DNA of 64,000 nt, taken from assembly GCF_905475345.1 (NCBI RefSeq), contig NC_066586.1, positions 11,489,900 through 11,553,899 on the forward strand, given 5' to 3'. Both the position numbers and the translations under genes were made by a program. Positions 23,016 through 35,904 of this stretch are shown here, in pieces. Below the pieces are notes generated by a model that did not search any database, was not told the DNA's origin, and saw only the letters and a list, made by a program, of their open reading frames with translations. This stretch comes from Vespula vulgaris. Taxonomy: Eukaryota > Arthropoda > Insecta > Hymenoptera > Vespidae. Numbering within the stretch: position 1 is the first letter of the stretch; the number at the start of each line of letters is the position of its first letter.

Positions 23016-25348
23016 ATGAAGTTAAGTACGGATTTGTATGATAACTTATATCTGTAAGTATTCCAACCTCAATGTAATTTTGTTAAATTTGTTAAATTCT
23101 TCTACAAAGTATCTTCAAGATCTTTAAGCTTACGTGCATATAAAAACTTATTCATATTTCATTTTCTTTTTTAGATATGCTACACCAGAGAAATTTTATG
23201 TTGAGCCAGCAGGTATTAAAGTATTACTTGTAGTCGATAGAGTAAGTCAACAAGTTTATACTCAAGGTAAGTTAGATTTTATATATTGTATTACTTAAAA
23301 TTATATCGTTAAGTAAATTTCTTTCTGTTTGTAGTTGGTACAGCCAGCCTAATACCACCTACTGCTAGTCGTAGAAAAATATGGGGAATAGTAGGAACTA
23401 TTCGTCTTTTAGCATGTCGTTATCTCATAGTAATTACAGATGCGCTAATGATTGGAACAATAGCAGGTCAACAAATTTATAGAATTGTTTCTACAGATGT
23501 GATACCATATTCGAGATCGTCTTTACATTTGAGTGAAAAACAAGTACAGAATAATGCCACATATTTAGAAATGGTTAAATCTGTTTTAAATACACCTTAC
23601 TTTTACTTTAGTTATACATACGACCTCAGTCATACTACACAAAGGCTTCATAATACGACGCCTGAATTTCTACAGGTTTGTATTATATGGATTATTCGAT
23701 AATTTATATCTATATATTTGATATTTGTATTAATATATCTATGGTTTTACTTAGATGACACTTTATGATAGAGCAGACCTTCGGTTTGTGTGGAATGCTT
23801 ACCTTTTGCAAGATTTAACGGCCAGGGTCGAATTATACAAATTTTGCTTGCCTATTATACACGGATGTATCCTTTTTAAGATTTATACTTTTTAAATGTA
23901 ATAGTAATCTTTTTTACATTAATTTCATCGTCTGTGATTATTTTGAAATATTGATTTGATTAATATATTCTTTGACATTCAATATTTATAGTTATATCTT
24001 TAAACACTGTTGTTGTTAATAGTATTGCATTCAATTGGGGTATTGTTTCAAGGCGCAGTATACATCGCGCAGGTACAAGACTTTTTTCACGTGGTATAGA
24101 CTCTAGTGGAAACGTTTCTAATTATGTAGAAACAGAACAGTTAATCGAAGTAAATGGATATCGTAGTTCTTTTGTACAAACGCGAGGTTCTATACCTTTG
24201 TTTTGGTACCAAGCTCCAAATTTAAAATATAAACCTAAGCCCCAGCTAAGTGTTCACGAAGATCATCAAACTGCATGTGTTAGGCATTTTGATTCTCAGA
24301 TTTTCCATTATGGAAAACAAATCTTGGTAAACTTGGTAAGTTAAGAGATATTAAATTTATTTGCATCATTTTCGTCTAGAGAAATATATATCATCTTACA
24401 GATCGACCAACGTGGGCCAGAAGCTATATTAGAAAAATCATATCACGATATTGTTCAGAGAATTAATAATCAAAACGTACGGTATGAAGCTTTCGATTTT
24501 CATGCTGAATGTAGAAGATTAAGATGGGATCGATTAAATATTTTGATGGACCGGTTAACTCACGATCAGGAACAAATGAGTTATTTTCTTCTCACAAGAG
24601 ACGGATTACTGCTTTCTGTGCAAGATGGTGTTTTCCGTACAAATTGTATCGATTGCCTTGATCGCACTAACGTTGTTCAAAGTATGTTAGCGAAAAGAGT
24701 TTTGAACGAAGTATTGACGAAGTTGGAAGTACTCCGGAAGATCGAAGATCATCCTTCTTTTGAGAATCTTTTTAAACAGGTATTTATAAGATATGAAGCA
24801 GGTATTTGTAAGATTAGAAACAGAAAACTATTGGTTCATTATTTTAGGTATGGGCTGATAATGCAGATGTTATAAGTATACAGTATTCTGGTACTGGTGC
24901 ATTAAAAACTGATTTTACACGAACCGGCAAACGTACCAAATTGGGTGCATTTAGAGATGGTATAAATTCATTAACGAGATACTATAAGAATAACTTTGCC
25001 GATGGTTATCGACAGGTACGTAATTCTATCGATATTTTTGGTTTAATATTAATTTACATATTTCTACAGGATTCACTGGATCTATTCTTAGGTCGCTATA
25101 TCGTGCAAGATGGCGAATGTACTTTGATTCAGTGTCCCTTGGAATCTGAACGAAATTGGCGATACGCTACATTCCCATTAGTTTTGTTAGTTGCATCATC
25201 GATGCTTGTTGCACATATAATTCTTCCTTCTCGATATACTACAGAAGTTTTGCTTTATATGTTATTTTGGGGTGCTATGGTTGCAGGAACTTTTGCTACC
25301 ATTATTCATCATGGAAAACAATATGTAGATAAACCTAAATTAACATAG
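23016..25348 (+). CDS. Sac1: Sac1 phosphatidylinositol-4-phosphate phosphatase
   Basis: Eight exons: 23016-23053, 23175-23266, 23335-23675, 23755-23866, 23992-24335, 24402-24779, 24848-25015, 25070-25348. They total 1752 nt, 583 residues (human SACM1L has 587). It hydrolyses PI4P in the ER and Golgi. The N-terminal SAC domain includes FYFSYTYDLSHT, RFVWN and FVQTRGSIPLFW. The catalytic CX5R signature is in NCIDCLDRTN, with nucleophile Cys391 and Arg397. The C-terminus has two membrane segments (about residues 520-565). The last five residues, KPKLT, fit the K-x-K-x-x COPI retrieval signal, as does KEKID in human. The intron at 23867-23991 has a U12-type donor. The first exon encodes only 13 residues, and its ATG (23016) agrees with the vertebrate protein start. 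The 3' end faces the transporter gene tail to tail. Confidence 0.95.
23867..23991 (+). other. Sac1: U12-type (minor spliceosome) GT-AG intron in Sac1
   Basis: The donor reads GTATCCTTTT, an exact match to the U12 5' consensus (RTATCCTTT). TTCTTTGAC at 23968-23976 differs by one base from the U12 branch consensus TTCCTTRAC, and its branch A is 16 nt from the AG, inside the usual U12 window. No polypyrimidine tract precedes the acceptor. The join gives H-G-F-I-S-L, in line with human HGFITM. Confidence 0.85.
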
Positions 25349-25672
25349 AAGGAAAAGTACAATTCCTTTTTAAGGCATACGTACTGTAAGAACTTATAAT
25401 TAATGAGGAAAGATAATTTAAATCAAGAATGGCTTTAACTTTTTATTGTTAAGCCGTTAAATTGTAGAAGTGCTTTATTGTATGAAAGTTAAAAGGGAAT
25501 ATTAACGTATATTCCTGCATTCCGTATAATTTTTCTTTATGAATTGTAAAACATTATAGTACATATTTTCATAAATTTTAAGCTGTACATATACATTACT
25601 CCAAAAATTCTGAGGGGACATTGAAAGCATGTATTCTATACGAAGTAGACAAATGTATGGTGGAATTGCTTT
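25349..25672. other. Short convergent 3' region of Sac1 (+) and the SLC22-like gene (-)
   Basis: 325 bp separate the two stop codons. Minus-strand AATAAA hexamers (TTTATT at 25442-25447 and 25474-25479 on the plus strand) would end the transporter mRNA about 80-130 nt from the Sac1 stop, inside any normal Sac1 3' UTR. I see no plus-strand AATAAA before 25673. Confidence 0.5.
25442..25479 (-). terminator. Candidate poly(A) signals of the SLC22-like gene
   Basis: Two minus-strand AATAAA hexamers, at 25474-25479 and 25442-25447, about 195-230 nt past the transporter stop. Confidence 0.4.
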
Positions 25673-26495
25673 TCATTCTTCTTGAACGATCATAGGGGTA
25701 CGTCTTTTGACAATATGCAATTTTCTAAGTAGAGTGTATACTAAACTATTTTTAAGAGATAATCGTTCTCTGGGATTGGCTTTACATCTTGAAAAAAATT
25801 CATCCATAGTGTCATATAAGGCTAAGTGTCTAGTTTCTGGAAATACTTGTGTAAACATGGCACTGATAAACGTTGTTAAGCCACAAACCCCATTTGGTAC
25901 CCACCATCCATAAATAATCTGTAATTATAATGAAATTATATTTAAAATTATCTCAAACATTTTTTTGGATTTTAATCTATTATATATGATACTGCATTTT
26001 ATGATGAAAATATTTACTTAGCAGAAAGGAATATTATAATCATAAAAAGAGCATTTGTTATAGGGTAGAGATATATTTCTTTTTTAAAGTCAATGTCAGA
26101 AGTTGTGCAATAACACGATTATGTGAATTATAACTTTTACGTTATTTTTTGCGTTAGTAATATATAATGTTTTTAGATAGATTAATTAAAGTAATCGGTA
26201 TAATAGCACAATACAATTTGAGCTATCAATGAATTTTGAGAAGTCTAGATAAGCTTTTTCGGGAATTGTAAAATTTTACGTCCCATTTATTATGCTGCAC
26301 GAAATGGTGTATGGAGATCATAGTAATGGCACCAATTAATAGAACTTATAATCATATGGAAATTTATTTAACTGATTTTCGATATTTTAACAAATATTAC
26401 AAGGAGGAATTACATAAGTCAAATATGTATATATAATATACATATACATATGTACGTACGCATATATACGTAGTAATCACTCATGTGAGCCTCTT

Positions 26496-26537
<42 letters not shown>

Positions 26538-29500
26538 CACACACATATACATACATACATATAAAATTTAATTTTTCAACTGCCACGATAAACAATGTTA
26601 CACGAAATATTTCTTCAGCCAAATTATTTGTAATTGTATACTTGAAACCAAAGTACCTCCTAACTATTTATATCTGTATCTATTCTGAATTATATAAATG
26701 AGGTTTAAAAAGCTTTGCAGGGGAAAAATATTTTTTAATATATTGAAAATACTTTCGCCGTAACAAAATTCGATAGGTAGTACACTTTAATATTAGTATT
26801 AAAAAAAAAAAAAAAGAAAAGAAAAAAAAAAGAAAGAAAAATAAAAGCCGCGACATTCTTATTACAAACGATGTAGATATTTAATTGTGTTAATAAAAAC
26901 TTAACAACGCGTTTCTTTGTGTTTTTCAAGTTTCAGAAATCCATCATATTCTGGTAAAAATCTTTTGTATTAACTTACAAAATAATCCACAAGATATGGT
27001 GCTAATGTACTGCCAATGTGCGCACACGTAGAACTGCTTCCAATTGCTACGTTTCTTATAACAGTTGGGAAAAGTTCACTGCAGTGGATTATCACAGCGA
27101 CGAACACGCTGCTAACGCAAAGTCTACCAAGAAGAGCTACGAACATTTGAATATCTTTCAACATTTTAATATTTTCAATATCTGGTAAAACGAGAAGAAC
27201 AGAAAATGAGATGGCTGAACATAGAAGTAAAATGAATGATGTACCCCGTCTACCAATTATTTGCAACATAGGTATAACTATGATATAACTGATTCCTTCG
27301 GCTATACCTGCAAAAGCGAATATTAGTTAGAGAATAGAAATGAAAATCGAATTTTCTAAGAAAAGTATAAATTTACCGGAAAGTCCGGTGTAAAGATAGC
27401 TGTTTATCTTCAAATGGCCAGAGATAATCGATAATACGTAATACGCCATAGACGTAGAAAACCAAATGAACCAACATAGAAGTAATCTCATATTTATCTG
27501 AAAGTATTTAAAGTATCGAATATTTCTTTTGAATTGTTTATAACGAGAAGTTTTTTCCTGTATTTCTGCTATGATGCTTATTCGTTGTTCATCACTGAAG
27601 AAGAAAAATGAGAAAGGATATAATTGAAGAAATTCAATAGGACATTTAATAGGATGTTTAAACGATCGATCGATTAGTTAGACAACGCACATCATTTTTC
27701 GTTTCTCAGGTGATACTACATTTCGCATCATTTTCCAGGCTTTCTTCCTACGATTTGAATAATAAAGCCATCTTGGACTTTCTGGCATAGCTAACATATG
27801 TAGAATTAGAATGAACGACGGCAAAGAAATATACAATTGCAATAATCTCCATTCTCTGATATGATATGCAATGACGGCAATTAGAATCATTCCGATTGGA
27901 TAACTCATATTGAACATCACGCCGAATGCGGAACGCTTGTTCGGTGGAGTTATTTCTATCACTTTAACACAAAGATAAAGAAAGGATACATTTTATTGAT
28001 CATCGATCATCAATTATCAATAATGAGATATAATGTACGGTCGTGTGTGTGTATATATATAATATATCTCTAAGGTCAACAAAGTTTTTTCCTCTGATTT
28101 TTTCTAAGAAGTATCAAATTCATTTAAATAAACACTTTATATTTGAATAAAAAAGTTTCCGCGTCATTCTGTTCTAAGAAGCTAATAACAGAGATATTTA
28201 AGGTAGTCAACTTAGATAAGATATCTTATATCTTATATATTATATATATAATAATATATATTATATATACATACATATATATTATCGTATATTATATTAT
28301 ATATTATATATATTATTATATCATATATTATGTATCTTTATATATATATATATAATTTGTGATAATTCGTGAGAGCTTACGTATCGAATAAGCTGCCTGG
28401 TAGATACCGATTCCAGCTACTCCGAGACCAATTCTGCATATCACCATGATGATATACGAATCTGTCCAGGCAATGACTGGTCCAGTAATTATATATATCA
28501 AACAAGAAAGGTCAAAGGTCATCTTCCTACCATATTTATCAGCTAATATTCCAAAGACGAACGCACCGATGAATTTACCAAAAGATACTGCAGTTTGAAC
28601 CGTGGCTTTCATCACTAAACGATGACAGACCATATTCCACTGTAATGAAGGACATGCAGCTTATAAACAGGTAAGAATTTTCGACGAAAGAATAATTTCT
28701 AATTGATCTTGAATCGTGTCATTTTGATATCGTACTTCCGGCACGAAAGACGAATCCTTATGTTCTATTTCATAACTATATTGCGTGCAAAAGATGGTAT
28801 CAGGCTTTTTATCGGCCTTCACTTTCTGTAGAGCACTTTCATAACCCATATCTCGTAGTTCTTCGTAATTCCAATCGTAATACTCGCAGTTGGAAAATTC
28901 GTCTGGACTAGAAAAAAAAAAAAGATTGACTTCGACCGACATATAATTTAGACATTTGAATAGTTCTTTTCTTCTTGTACGATTCGATACACAGGTAGAT
29001 ACATACGTACGTTCATTCGATCATTCATACACACGTGATAATTTATTTACGCTTATGGTAGCGCGAATATAGAATTATGCCCAGACGTATCTTATGTTTT
29101 ACATCGTCGATCGTTCGTTCGTAGCACGAGGGTATCATTTATCATTCTATGGACGTCGCAAAATTTTGTACGTACAACGATGGTAAGAATAAAAGAGGGC
29201 TGGGCTCGGCATTGTGATCGATACCACTACGTTCCCATCACGATGCAATTTGTCAAGTTTAATGAATACGTCGTTCCTCGTGTTGCTTTGTCCATCCCTC
29301 TCCTCCTCCTCACCCCCACCATCCCTCTCTCTTTCTCGATTGTGAATCAGTACGAGACATATATCTAATTCGATCCTATTGGCATTAGTACGGATTATCA
29401 ACCACCTGGGACTGGATACAGCTCGTATTTGCTCGGGCGTCCAATTCGCTTCCTCCAACACTGGAATCGAGCACCAGTGCTTCGGTGAAACGCTGTAGAA

Positions 29501-29776
29501 GACGTAGGACATCACGTGGAAACCATTTAGTATCGTCGCTGTGAAAGACAGTATAAATATCCAACAGACGAACCACGTTCTACTACTGTACGCAGCGAGA
29601 GCTTCCTCGAAGTCTTCCCTAGTTAAATAGTCGTATAAATCTGTTTCTCTACAAACGTTTTTTTCATATTTAGAGATATTATGTTCTATTAATAGGGACA
29701 GCGTTAAATTATATAGTAATATTAACTTACAATTCATGATACTCTTCGAACTCGGATGGTTCTTCCATAATTTCAT
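25673..29776 (-). CDS. SLC22-like organic cation/anion transporter (major facilitator)
   Basis: Minus-strand exons: 29731-29776 (start uncertain), 29406-29640, 28736-28907, 28381-28639, 27691-27961, 27377-27594, 26979-27307, 25673-25918. Phases join throughout, giving about 591 residues from the ATG at 29776. SLC22 marks appear in order: an N-terminal cytoplasmic YDYLTREDFEEALAAY segment before TM1, a long extracellular loop with several cysteines (HWCSIP, SNCEYY), the MFS loop motif GILADKYGRK, PESPRWLYYSNRRKKA after TM6, ELFPTVIRN near TM11, and an FPET motif after TM12. SLC22 proteins carry organic ions across the plasma membrane; the substrate cannot be inferred here. Exon 1 is the weakest part: it rests on a strong donor (aatt/GTAAGT) and matching phase, and the sequence upstream is a purine-rich microsatellite. 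The last intron (25919-26978) is about 1.06 kb and holds (TA)n repeats. It may be a diverged insect-specific member. Confidence 0.85.
26497..26560. repeat. (TA)n / (CATA)n microsatellite in a transporter intron
   Basis: Alternating TA from about 26498 to 26531, then CA/CATA units to about 26560, inside the last intron of the SLC22-like gene. Confidence 0.85.
28215..28352. repeat. TA-rich, partly palindromic repeat in a transporter intron
   Basis: Imperfect TA/TATATT units. It begins with a perfect 14-bp palindrome, ATAAGATATCTTAT, near 28216, and can form several hairpins. Confidence 0.6.
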
Positions 29777-29847
29777 AATTTCATCTAAAGTTTGATCGTA
29801 GATTGATTTCGATTCTGTCCCAAATTTTTGTATACCTTGCTTTCTCA

Positions 29848-29849
<2 letters not shown>

Positions 29850-29889
<40 letters not shown>
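29850..29889. repeat. (TC)n microsatellite at the 5' end of the SLC22-like gene
   Basis: About 15 TC units on the plus strand, then interrupted TCTATC. On the minus strand it encodes the Glu-Arg run seen upstream of the probable transporter start. Confidence 0.9.
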
Positions 29890-29891
<2 letters not shown>

Positions 29892-30969
29892 TTCTCTATT
29901 TTTCTCTTTTTCAACTATGCCGTTTTTAACTGTCATAGCCTTTCAAGTAAAAAAAACATCCATTTATTTTTCATCTTATTACTTTTCGTCGAGTTATGTT
30001 AAGATCTAAGATTCATGAACGACTTGGAAGATATTTACACTATTTACTAGAAGTGTAGTTCTTAAATGGCGAATCTTATATCAAAAAGAATAAATTTCTT
30101 TGTAAAACATATGATAAGCTTATTATATGTCGATCTGATGGTGATTTATAGTTACGAAAAATGAGATTTAATCGTGATCGATTAAGCTGATTTTCACTTA
30201 ATAGTTTGTGTTTTCTTAAAGTTTATCTAAAATAAGTTCAAGATAATAAATCGTTTAACGATTTCGTATTCTTTAGATTGATCGGTTTTTGACTAAAAAA
30301 AAGCTTCTTACACGGTTGCTATGATACGAATTGCCATACATATTCTCGCATACACGTACGTATGCACCTTTGTTTTAGAAACTCATATGTCATGATTCAA
30401 CGTGGAAATTGATTTCCACGAGATATCGCATTGCCATATGCGCACTTTCTCATCTAAAACCTCAGTATTTTCGCTAAGGACACATGCCCACATTTTTCAC
30501 GATTTATTCTTGGCGTTTGATAACGAGGAAAAATCTCTGAGCACGTCGGTTGAAAATTACTCTCAAATAACTGCGACACTTTGCGATCAATTTACGATTA
30601 GTTGCAATTATATTTTACAAAAACATTTACACGATGTAATTTTGACAATTGTTATTATTCATCAATGTTTCGATTCGTATACTATACAGTAAACGCATAG
30701 AGAAAAAGAATGAAATATGAGGAATAAGAAGAAACGAAGAGTAGAAAGAAAGAGCAGAAGAAGAGACAAGAAGAAGAAAAAGAAAAAGAAAAAGAAGAAG
30801 ATGAAGAAGAAAAAAGAAGAAGAAGAACACGCGCTAGAATCATTTCCGAACGAGGGCAAAGCTTTCCAGTGGCTTTGAGCTTCTGACAAACGGTCCCCCG
30901 TAACTGGATTCGTTTTATAAAGTTCCGACGAAACGTGGAACCTCCTGCTATTAATTGGGGATGGTAACG

Positions 30970-31003
30970 GGCGCGCGCGCGCGCGCGTGAGAGAGAGAGA
31001 GAG
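30970..31003. repeat. (GC)n followed directly by (GA)n
   Basis: About nine GC units abut about eight GA units. The alternating GC part can adopt Z-DNA. Confidence 0.9.
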
Positions 31004-31821
31004 TACGTGCGAGGGGTGAGAGGGAGAGTAACGCCGAGGACGAAGAAGATGGGAGAGAGCAGACTGGAGGTCGACGAGGGTGATTAATTTGATTCAATTA
31101 CAAACTGAAGCAGATCCGGGGCATCGATTTTATTGCTATCAGCCCCTTTATCTGATTTTCTCACCCCGTGAGTTCAATGTGGAAGAGAGAGAAAGAAAGA
31201 GAGAGAGAGGGAGAGAGAGAGAAAGAGAGAGAAAGAGAAAAAAGAGGCGATGAGATTTCACATAGCTCGAATAACTTTTATATTTCCACTTGGATTTTCC
31301 TCTCGATCTTTGTCTATTTTCTTTTCTTTTTTCTATTTCTTTTTTTTTCTTTTTTCTTTTTTTTATTGGTCCAGTATAATAGTTCGAATTAGCTTGCAAA
31401 AGGTGTAATCGAATCCCGAGGAAAATTTTCGGAAGGCTTCATCCGAAACGAACGTCGTTTAATGCGAAATCATTGCCATCGAGAGTCTTTTTCCGATTGG
31501 ATCGATTTTGATATCGTTTTCATTTTAAGGACGAACGAATCTCGTAACTCGCTCGCTCGTTAATGTTCTCGTGACATGCTGCATCGAATATTTTTACTTA
31601 ATTTGGTTTTCTTTTTATGCATTTCTCTCTTTTCACTTTTACAACGTTAATCATAATCGAATTCGACGGTCGCACGTTGTTTACATCCCAGCGTTAATTA
31701 TGACATTTACATATAGATAGGAATACGATGGTTTGACGTGAATTTATTAAGTTCTTTTTTCCTCTTTCTTTTTCATTTTTTCGGTTCCTATGTTTTTTTT
31801 TTTAATGGAAAATATATAACA

Positions 31822-31830
31822 ATAACAATA

Positions 31831-31894
<64 letters not shown>

Positions 31895-31912
31895 CAATAA
31901 AAATAATAACTG
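31822..31912. repeat. (AAT)n trinucleotide microsatellite
   Basis: Nearly pure AAT/ATA repeats, with a few AAC variants at each end. Confidence 0.9.
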
Positions 31913-32896
31913 TTGGGATTTGACCTGCCGGATAATCTCACGGATTACAGCGATGCAAATCGAATATCTCGGCTTGATAATAAAGTAATTAAAAGTGAAA
32001 ACGCTTGATTATTTTTCGTGTTAAGCAGCTTTCGAAACTTTATTGAAGTGGTTTTGTTGATTTGGGTTGAAAAGACCACTCGTAAATACGCACCGTGCAT
32101 TGAAATCGTATCAGGCTCGTATCGATGGTATTTCTTTTACTTTTTTTTTTGGTTATATACGTTTTCCATGATTTTTTAAAGAATCGACGAAATGATGATT
32201 AGAAATAAGTAGTCGTTATTTTTTTTCAATCTTTCCATTTATCATAATTTTCGTTCACCATAATTGTTGTCAATTAATAACGTGTACAGAAATTAATGAT
32301 CTATTTCGATGAAATCGGAGCAAATTACAAAAAAGAAGAACTGATATTATTTTATATTTATTAGTCATCAATTATGATAAAAGAAACAAAATAGATTTAT
32401 AAATTTTAAATCAAAACTATTATCAACATGCGCTCCGTCTGTAATTTGGCAAATTTCAAATCTATAGCGTTTCCAAATATATTTTAAAGTTATTTCGATG
32501 TTGTCGTTCTTTTTTGTAGTTTCTTAATTCGAATATTGATTAATTCATACGTCACTTATAATACATTATAACGTCGCTGTAATTGTAACAATTTATATTG
32601 TAGTTGAAGGATAGATTAGGATTTCGGAACATGAATAAATCTATTTATCTATAAAAGTAAGTGTGTGCAAGAAAGATAGAGAATATTCAATAGCGATAAG
32701 AGAAAGGCATAGGACACAATGTTGAACGTTCATATTTCGCACGCATATATTTGTGTTTCTACGCACGCGGAATATCCGTAGATGGTATATATAGTACATA
32801 CGTCCGTTACGTAGCTACTTACGGTAGATTCGGTGATACATGGAGGTCGCACCTAAATTTCCCATGGGAGTCATGCGTCTCTCCGCTCTCTCGGCA

Positions 32897-32899
<3 letters not shown>

Positions 32900-32931
<32 letters not shown>
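32900..32931. repeat. (TC)n microsatellite
   Basis: About 16 TC units. Confidence 0.9.
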
Positions 32932-32934
<3 letters not shown>

Positions 32935-35837
32935 GCTTTCGTGCTTTCCCTAACGGTTTCCTCGCTTCCTCACGATCTTTCTTCTTCGTTGTTGCTTCTC
33001 TTAACATTTCTCCTAGTTCGTTCTATTTCTCTCTCTCTCTGTCTGTCTCTCTTTTTATTTTTTTATTTCTTTATAAAGGTATACTGTATAAGATTTCCTC
33101 GAGTATGTTTGTTTACAATTAACTTTACGAATGTATGTGTACGTATACACGTTCTACAATTAACTCTGAACAAGTCTACAAGTACTGCCTCAATATTACT
33201 ACCATGTAGCTATGTACTTTCATTCGTTCGAATGGATTGAATTCGTTGACTCATATTCCTCGATTTCCACATGGGAATATTCTTGAATTGCCAGCAGAAC
33301 ATGATCGCTCTCGAATAGTTTGGTTTTTCCTCAAATTTCGTAGAAATAAAGTTGAGAAATATTTTTTTTTTATCTCATTTATATTCTAACTTCTCATTGT
33401 TCCAGCGTGTTCTCTTTCTCTTTCTCTCTCTCTCTCTCTCTCATTTTTTTCCTTTTTTATTTTCGACGGATGAACGATTTGAATCGAGGTACATACATAT
33501 GTATGTATGTATATACGTACGTATATAAAAGGTCGAAAACGATGGGGTCCGAAAATCGTTGAGGATTTTAGGAAGCTTCGTATTTTTTTGCTGTCGGTTT
33601 TTATGAATTTTCTATCTCACGTTTCCTACCTTTCACTTATTACGGCATATACACTATATTTTCTCTTTTGAAGGTTGTCAAGCATGAAAATCCAGAGAAG
33701 TAATATCTAAGAAGGAAAGGAAGGAGCTAGGAAAAGCTAGCCCCAACTTCTTCGTCCTGTCTAGTATATCCTCCAAAATAGTTTTGTATTTAACGAGTTT
33801 CACAGCACTTGCTTGTAATGCGCTCCTCAGCACTCTCTGTTCCATTGTAAGTAGCTTTCCTTAAGGCGACTCGAGGAAATATATCCTCTAATGCCTCATA
33901 GGATATTTTGATATCTTGTATAATAGATATAGAATAAATAAATGTCTTTAAATCGTGTGACATTTAACCGATTACTTTTTATTACAGTTTTAATAATATT
34001 TTTCGAAGATTCGTATTCTCTTAGGATATCAACAGTGTCCTTTCAGTTTTTTTCAATCTCTACTATCTCCTTTCTTAAGATACACGTAAAAGAATTGCTA
34101 TTTTTTTTTCTTTTTTTTCTCTCTTCTTTGTAAGCAGATCCAAACGATGATACATTTTTACGTGGAGTTGCTTCTCAAAGGGGATTAAAACTTGTGGGAT
34201 TAAAAAGGTAGAAGAGAAAGAGAAGGGAAATGCGAAACTCGTGTTGCGATGGAAAAAAATGAGTATGCGAGAAGGTGCATCGGAAAGTGTTGCAACATTT
34301 AGGATTATTCTATAGGGAAAAGATTGTCTTTTTCGAATACTCGATATTCCACTTTTTTCCGTTCTTTTTTTTCGCGCGACATCCATAAAAGTAATGAATA
34401 TTTCTGTGTACTCTGACTCTCTTCGTGAAGCTAATGAATTTTTATAGACTTTCCATCGGATGCTAACATATTCGTATCTTCGATGGGATCGACAAATAAA
34501 GAAGATTTTTCTTATCATCTTCGTGCATGATAATAATAAATTTTATTATTAAATCACAATTATTGTTTTTTGGTAAAAAACTAAGGAAACGAATAAAATC
34601 ATATTCGATGTTACGTATATAGCATAAATAATAAATAAAAATTAAAAAAAAAATTTTGTAAGAAATTTCATTAATTATGTACGGATTGTTTTTTCCTTTA
34701 AATTTGAAACAAATTTTCTGGTATGTAATTTATTAAGAACGATATGCGATGCTGAACTCGTAATAAATTAGAAGAATTAATAAATTAGAAAGACATAAAT
34801 TAGAAAAATTATAATTTCTTTTTAATTCACAATATTAAATATTGTCCGTTTGATATAAACGCGAACAAAATCGTAAGACTTGGAGAATCTATTTTATTCT
34901 CTTTCTATCTATTTCATTCGAACGAATCAATTTTAATCTTCTCGGTCATGATCTTCATTCATTCGTTTATTAATCAGTCATGTTTATCTTATCGTATCGA
35001 TACATATTTTTGCATCATATTCTATCGTATTAAAACATATAAAACGATGTATTTTTGAAATTATTTATCTTTCAAAAAATTCCTCCATAGTTTGTCAATG
35101 AAATATTTTTTTACGCTCTTATGATACGCAAGAAAGATCTTCTTAAGTACACGAATGTGTTGCTTATCAAAAAAGATATATAAAACATTTACAGATAAAT
35201 GACAAGCGTATTTACCGACGGAATGCGTAATACGTTTTCTTGTAAACGAGATATTCATATAAATAATTACATACTGATATAAACGGCGTTTTTCATGATA
35301 TAATACTTTCAATTAATTTTCCAATACGAAAAGAATTTCTTGCAGTAGTTGTTAAAAACAATTTTATAAAATCTCAAACATACAAATGTTATTATCAATT
35401 TGTTAAAAAGATAAAAAATGTAGGAAGATAGGTACGTTAATTCTGGTGCTTTCATAGATGCTTTCGAAAGATCGCATTTTGCGTTTAAGATAGGCTCCAA
35501 CAAGAACGGTGATATCCATTCGCCTTGGCGAGAAAGCTTGGCGCGTATTAACGTCGTCCTACGAAGGAAGTATACTTACCAGAGAAGCGCATTAGCTTCG
35601 TTCGTTTACGTACCTACTCGCCATCGCGAGTTTAATGCGTACGTGTATACTACGTATGTAGTAGGTACAGGTATGTCTTCTTCTTATTCGCTCCTAAGAG
35701 AGAAAACGCCACTCGGCCCTTCTAACGGTGCTCTTGCGTCGTTTTACGCGGCTCTTCTCTTTCGAAACACACGAGCATAATCATGCGTCGTTGCGAGAAA
35801 TATATGTCTTGAGTGGTCCGTGTGCTACTAAGAATAA

Positions 35838-35839
<2 letters not shown>

Positions 35840-35904
<65 letters not shown>
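35840..35904. repeat. Compound (TA)n-(GA)n microsatellite
   Basis: About 22 TA units followed without a break by about 10 GA units. Confidence 0.9.

Noticed and set aside
31148..31399. Overlapping Glu/Arg- and Ser/Leu-rich ORFs on both strands
   Set aside because: They are translations of a (GA)n/(TC)n tract. The same applies to ORFs at 29803-30009, 32751-33122, 35722-36071, 43344-43580, 58420-59144, 59837-60251, 61064-61423 and 62681-62899.
34075..34518. 147-codon minus-strand ORF
   Set aside because: It is long for this AT content but has no domain, a Lys/Arg/Ser-biased composition and no supporting splice structure; I judged it a chance frame.
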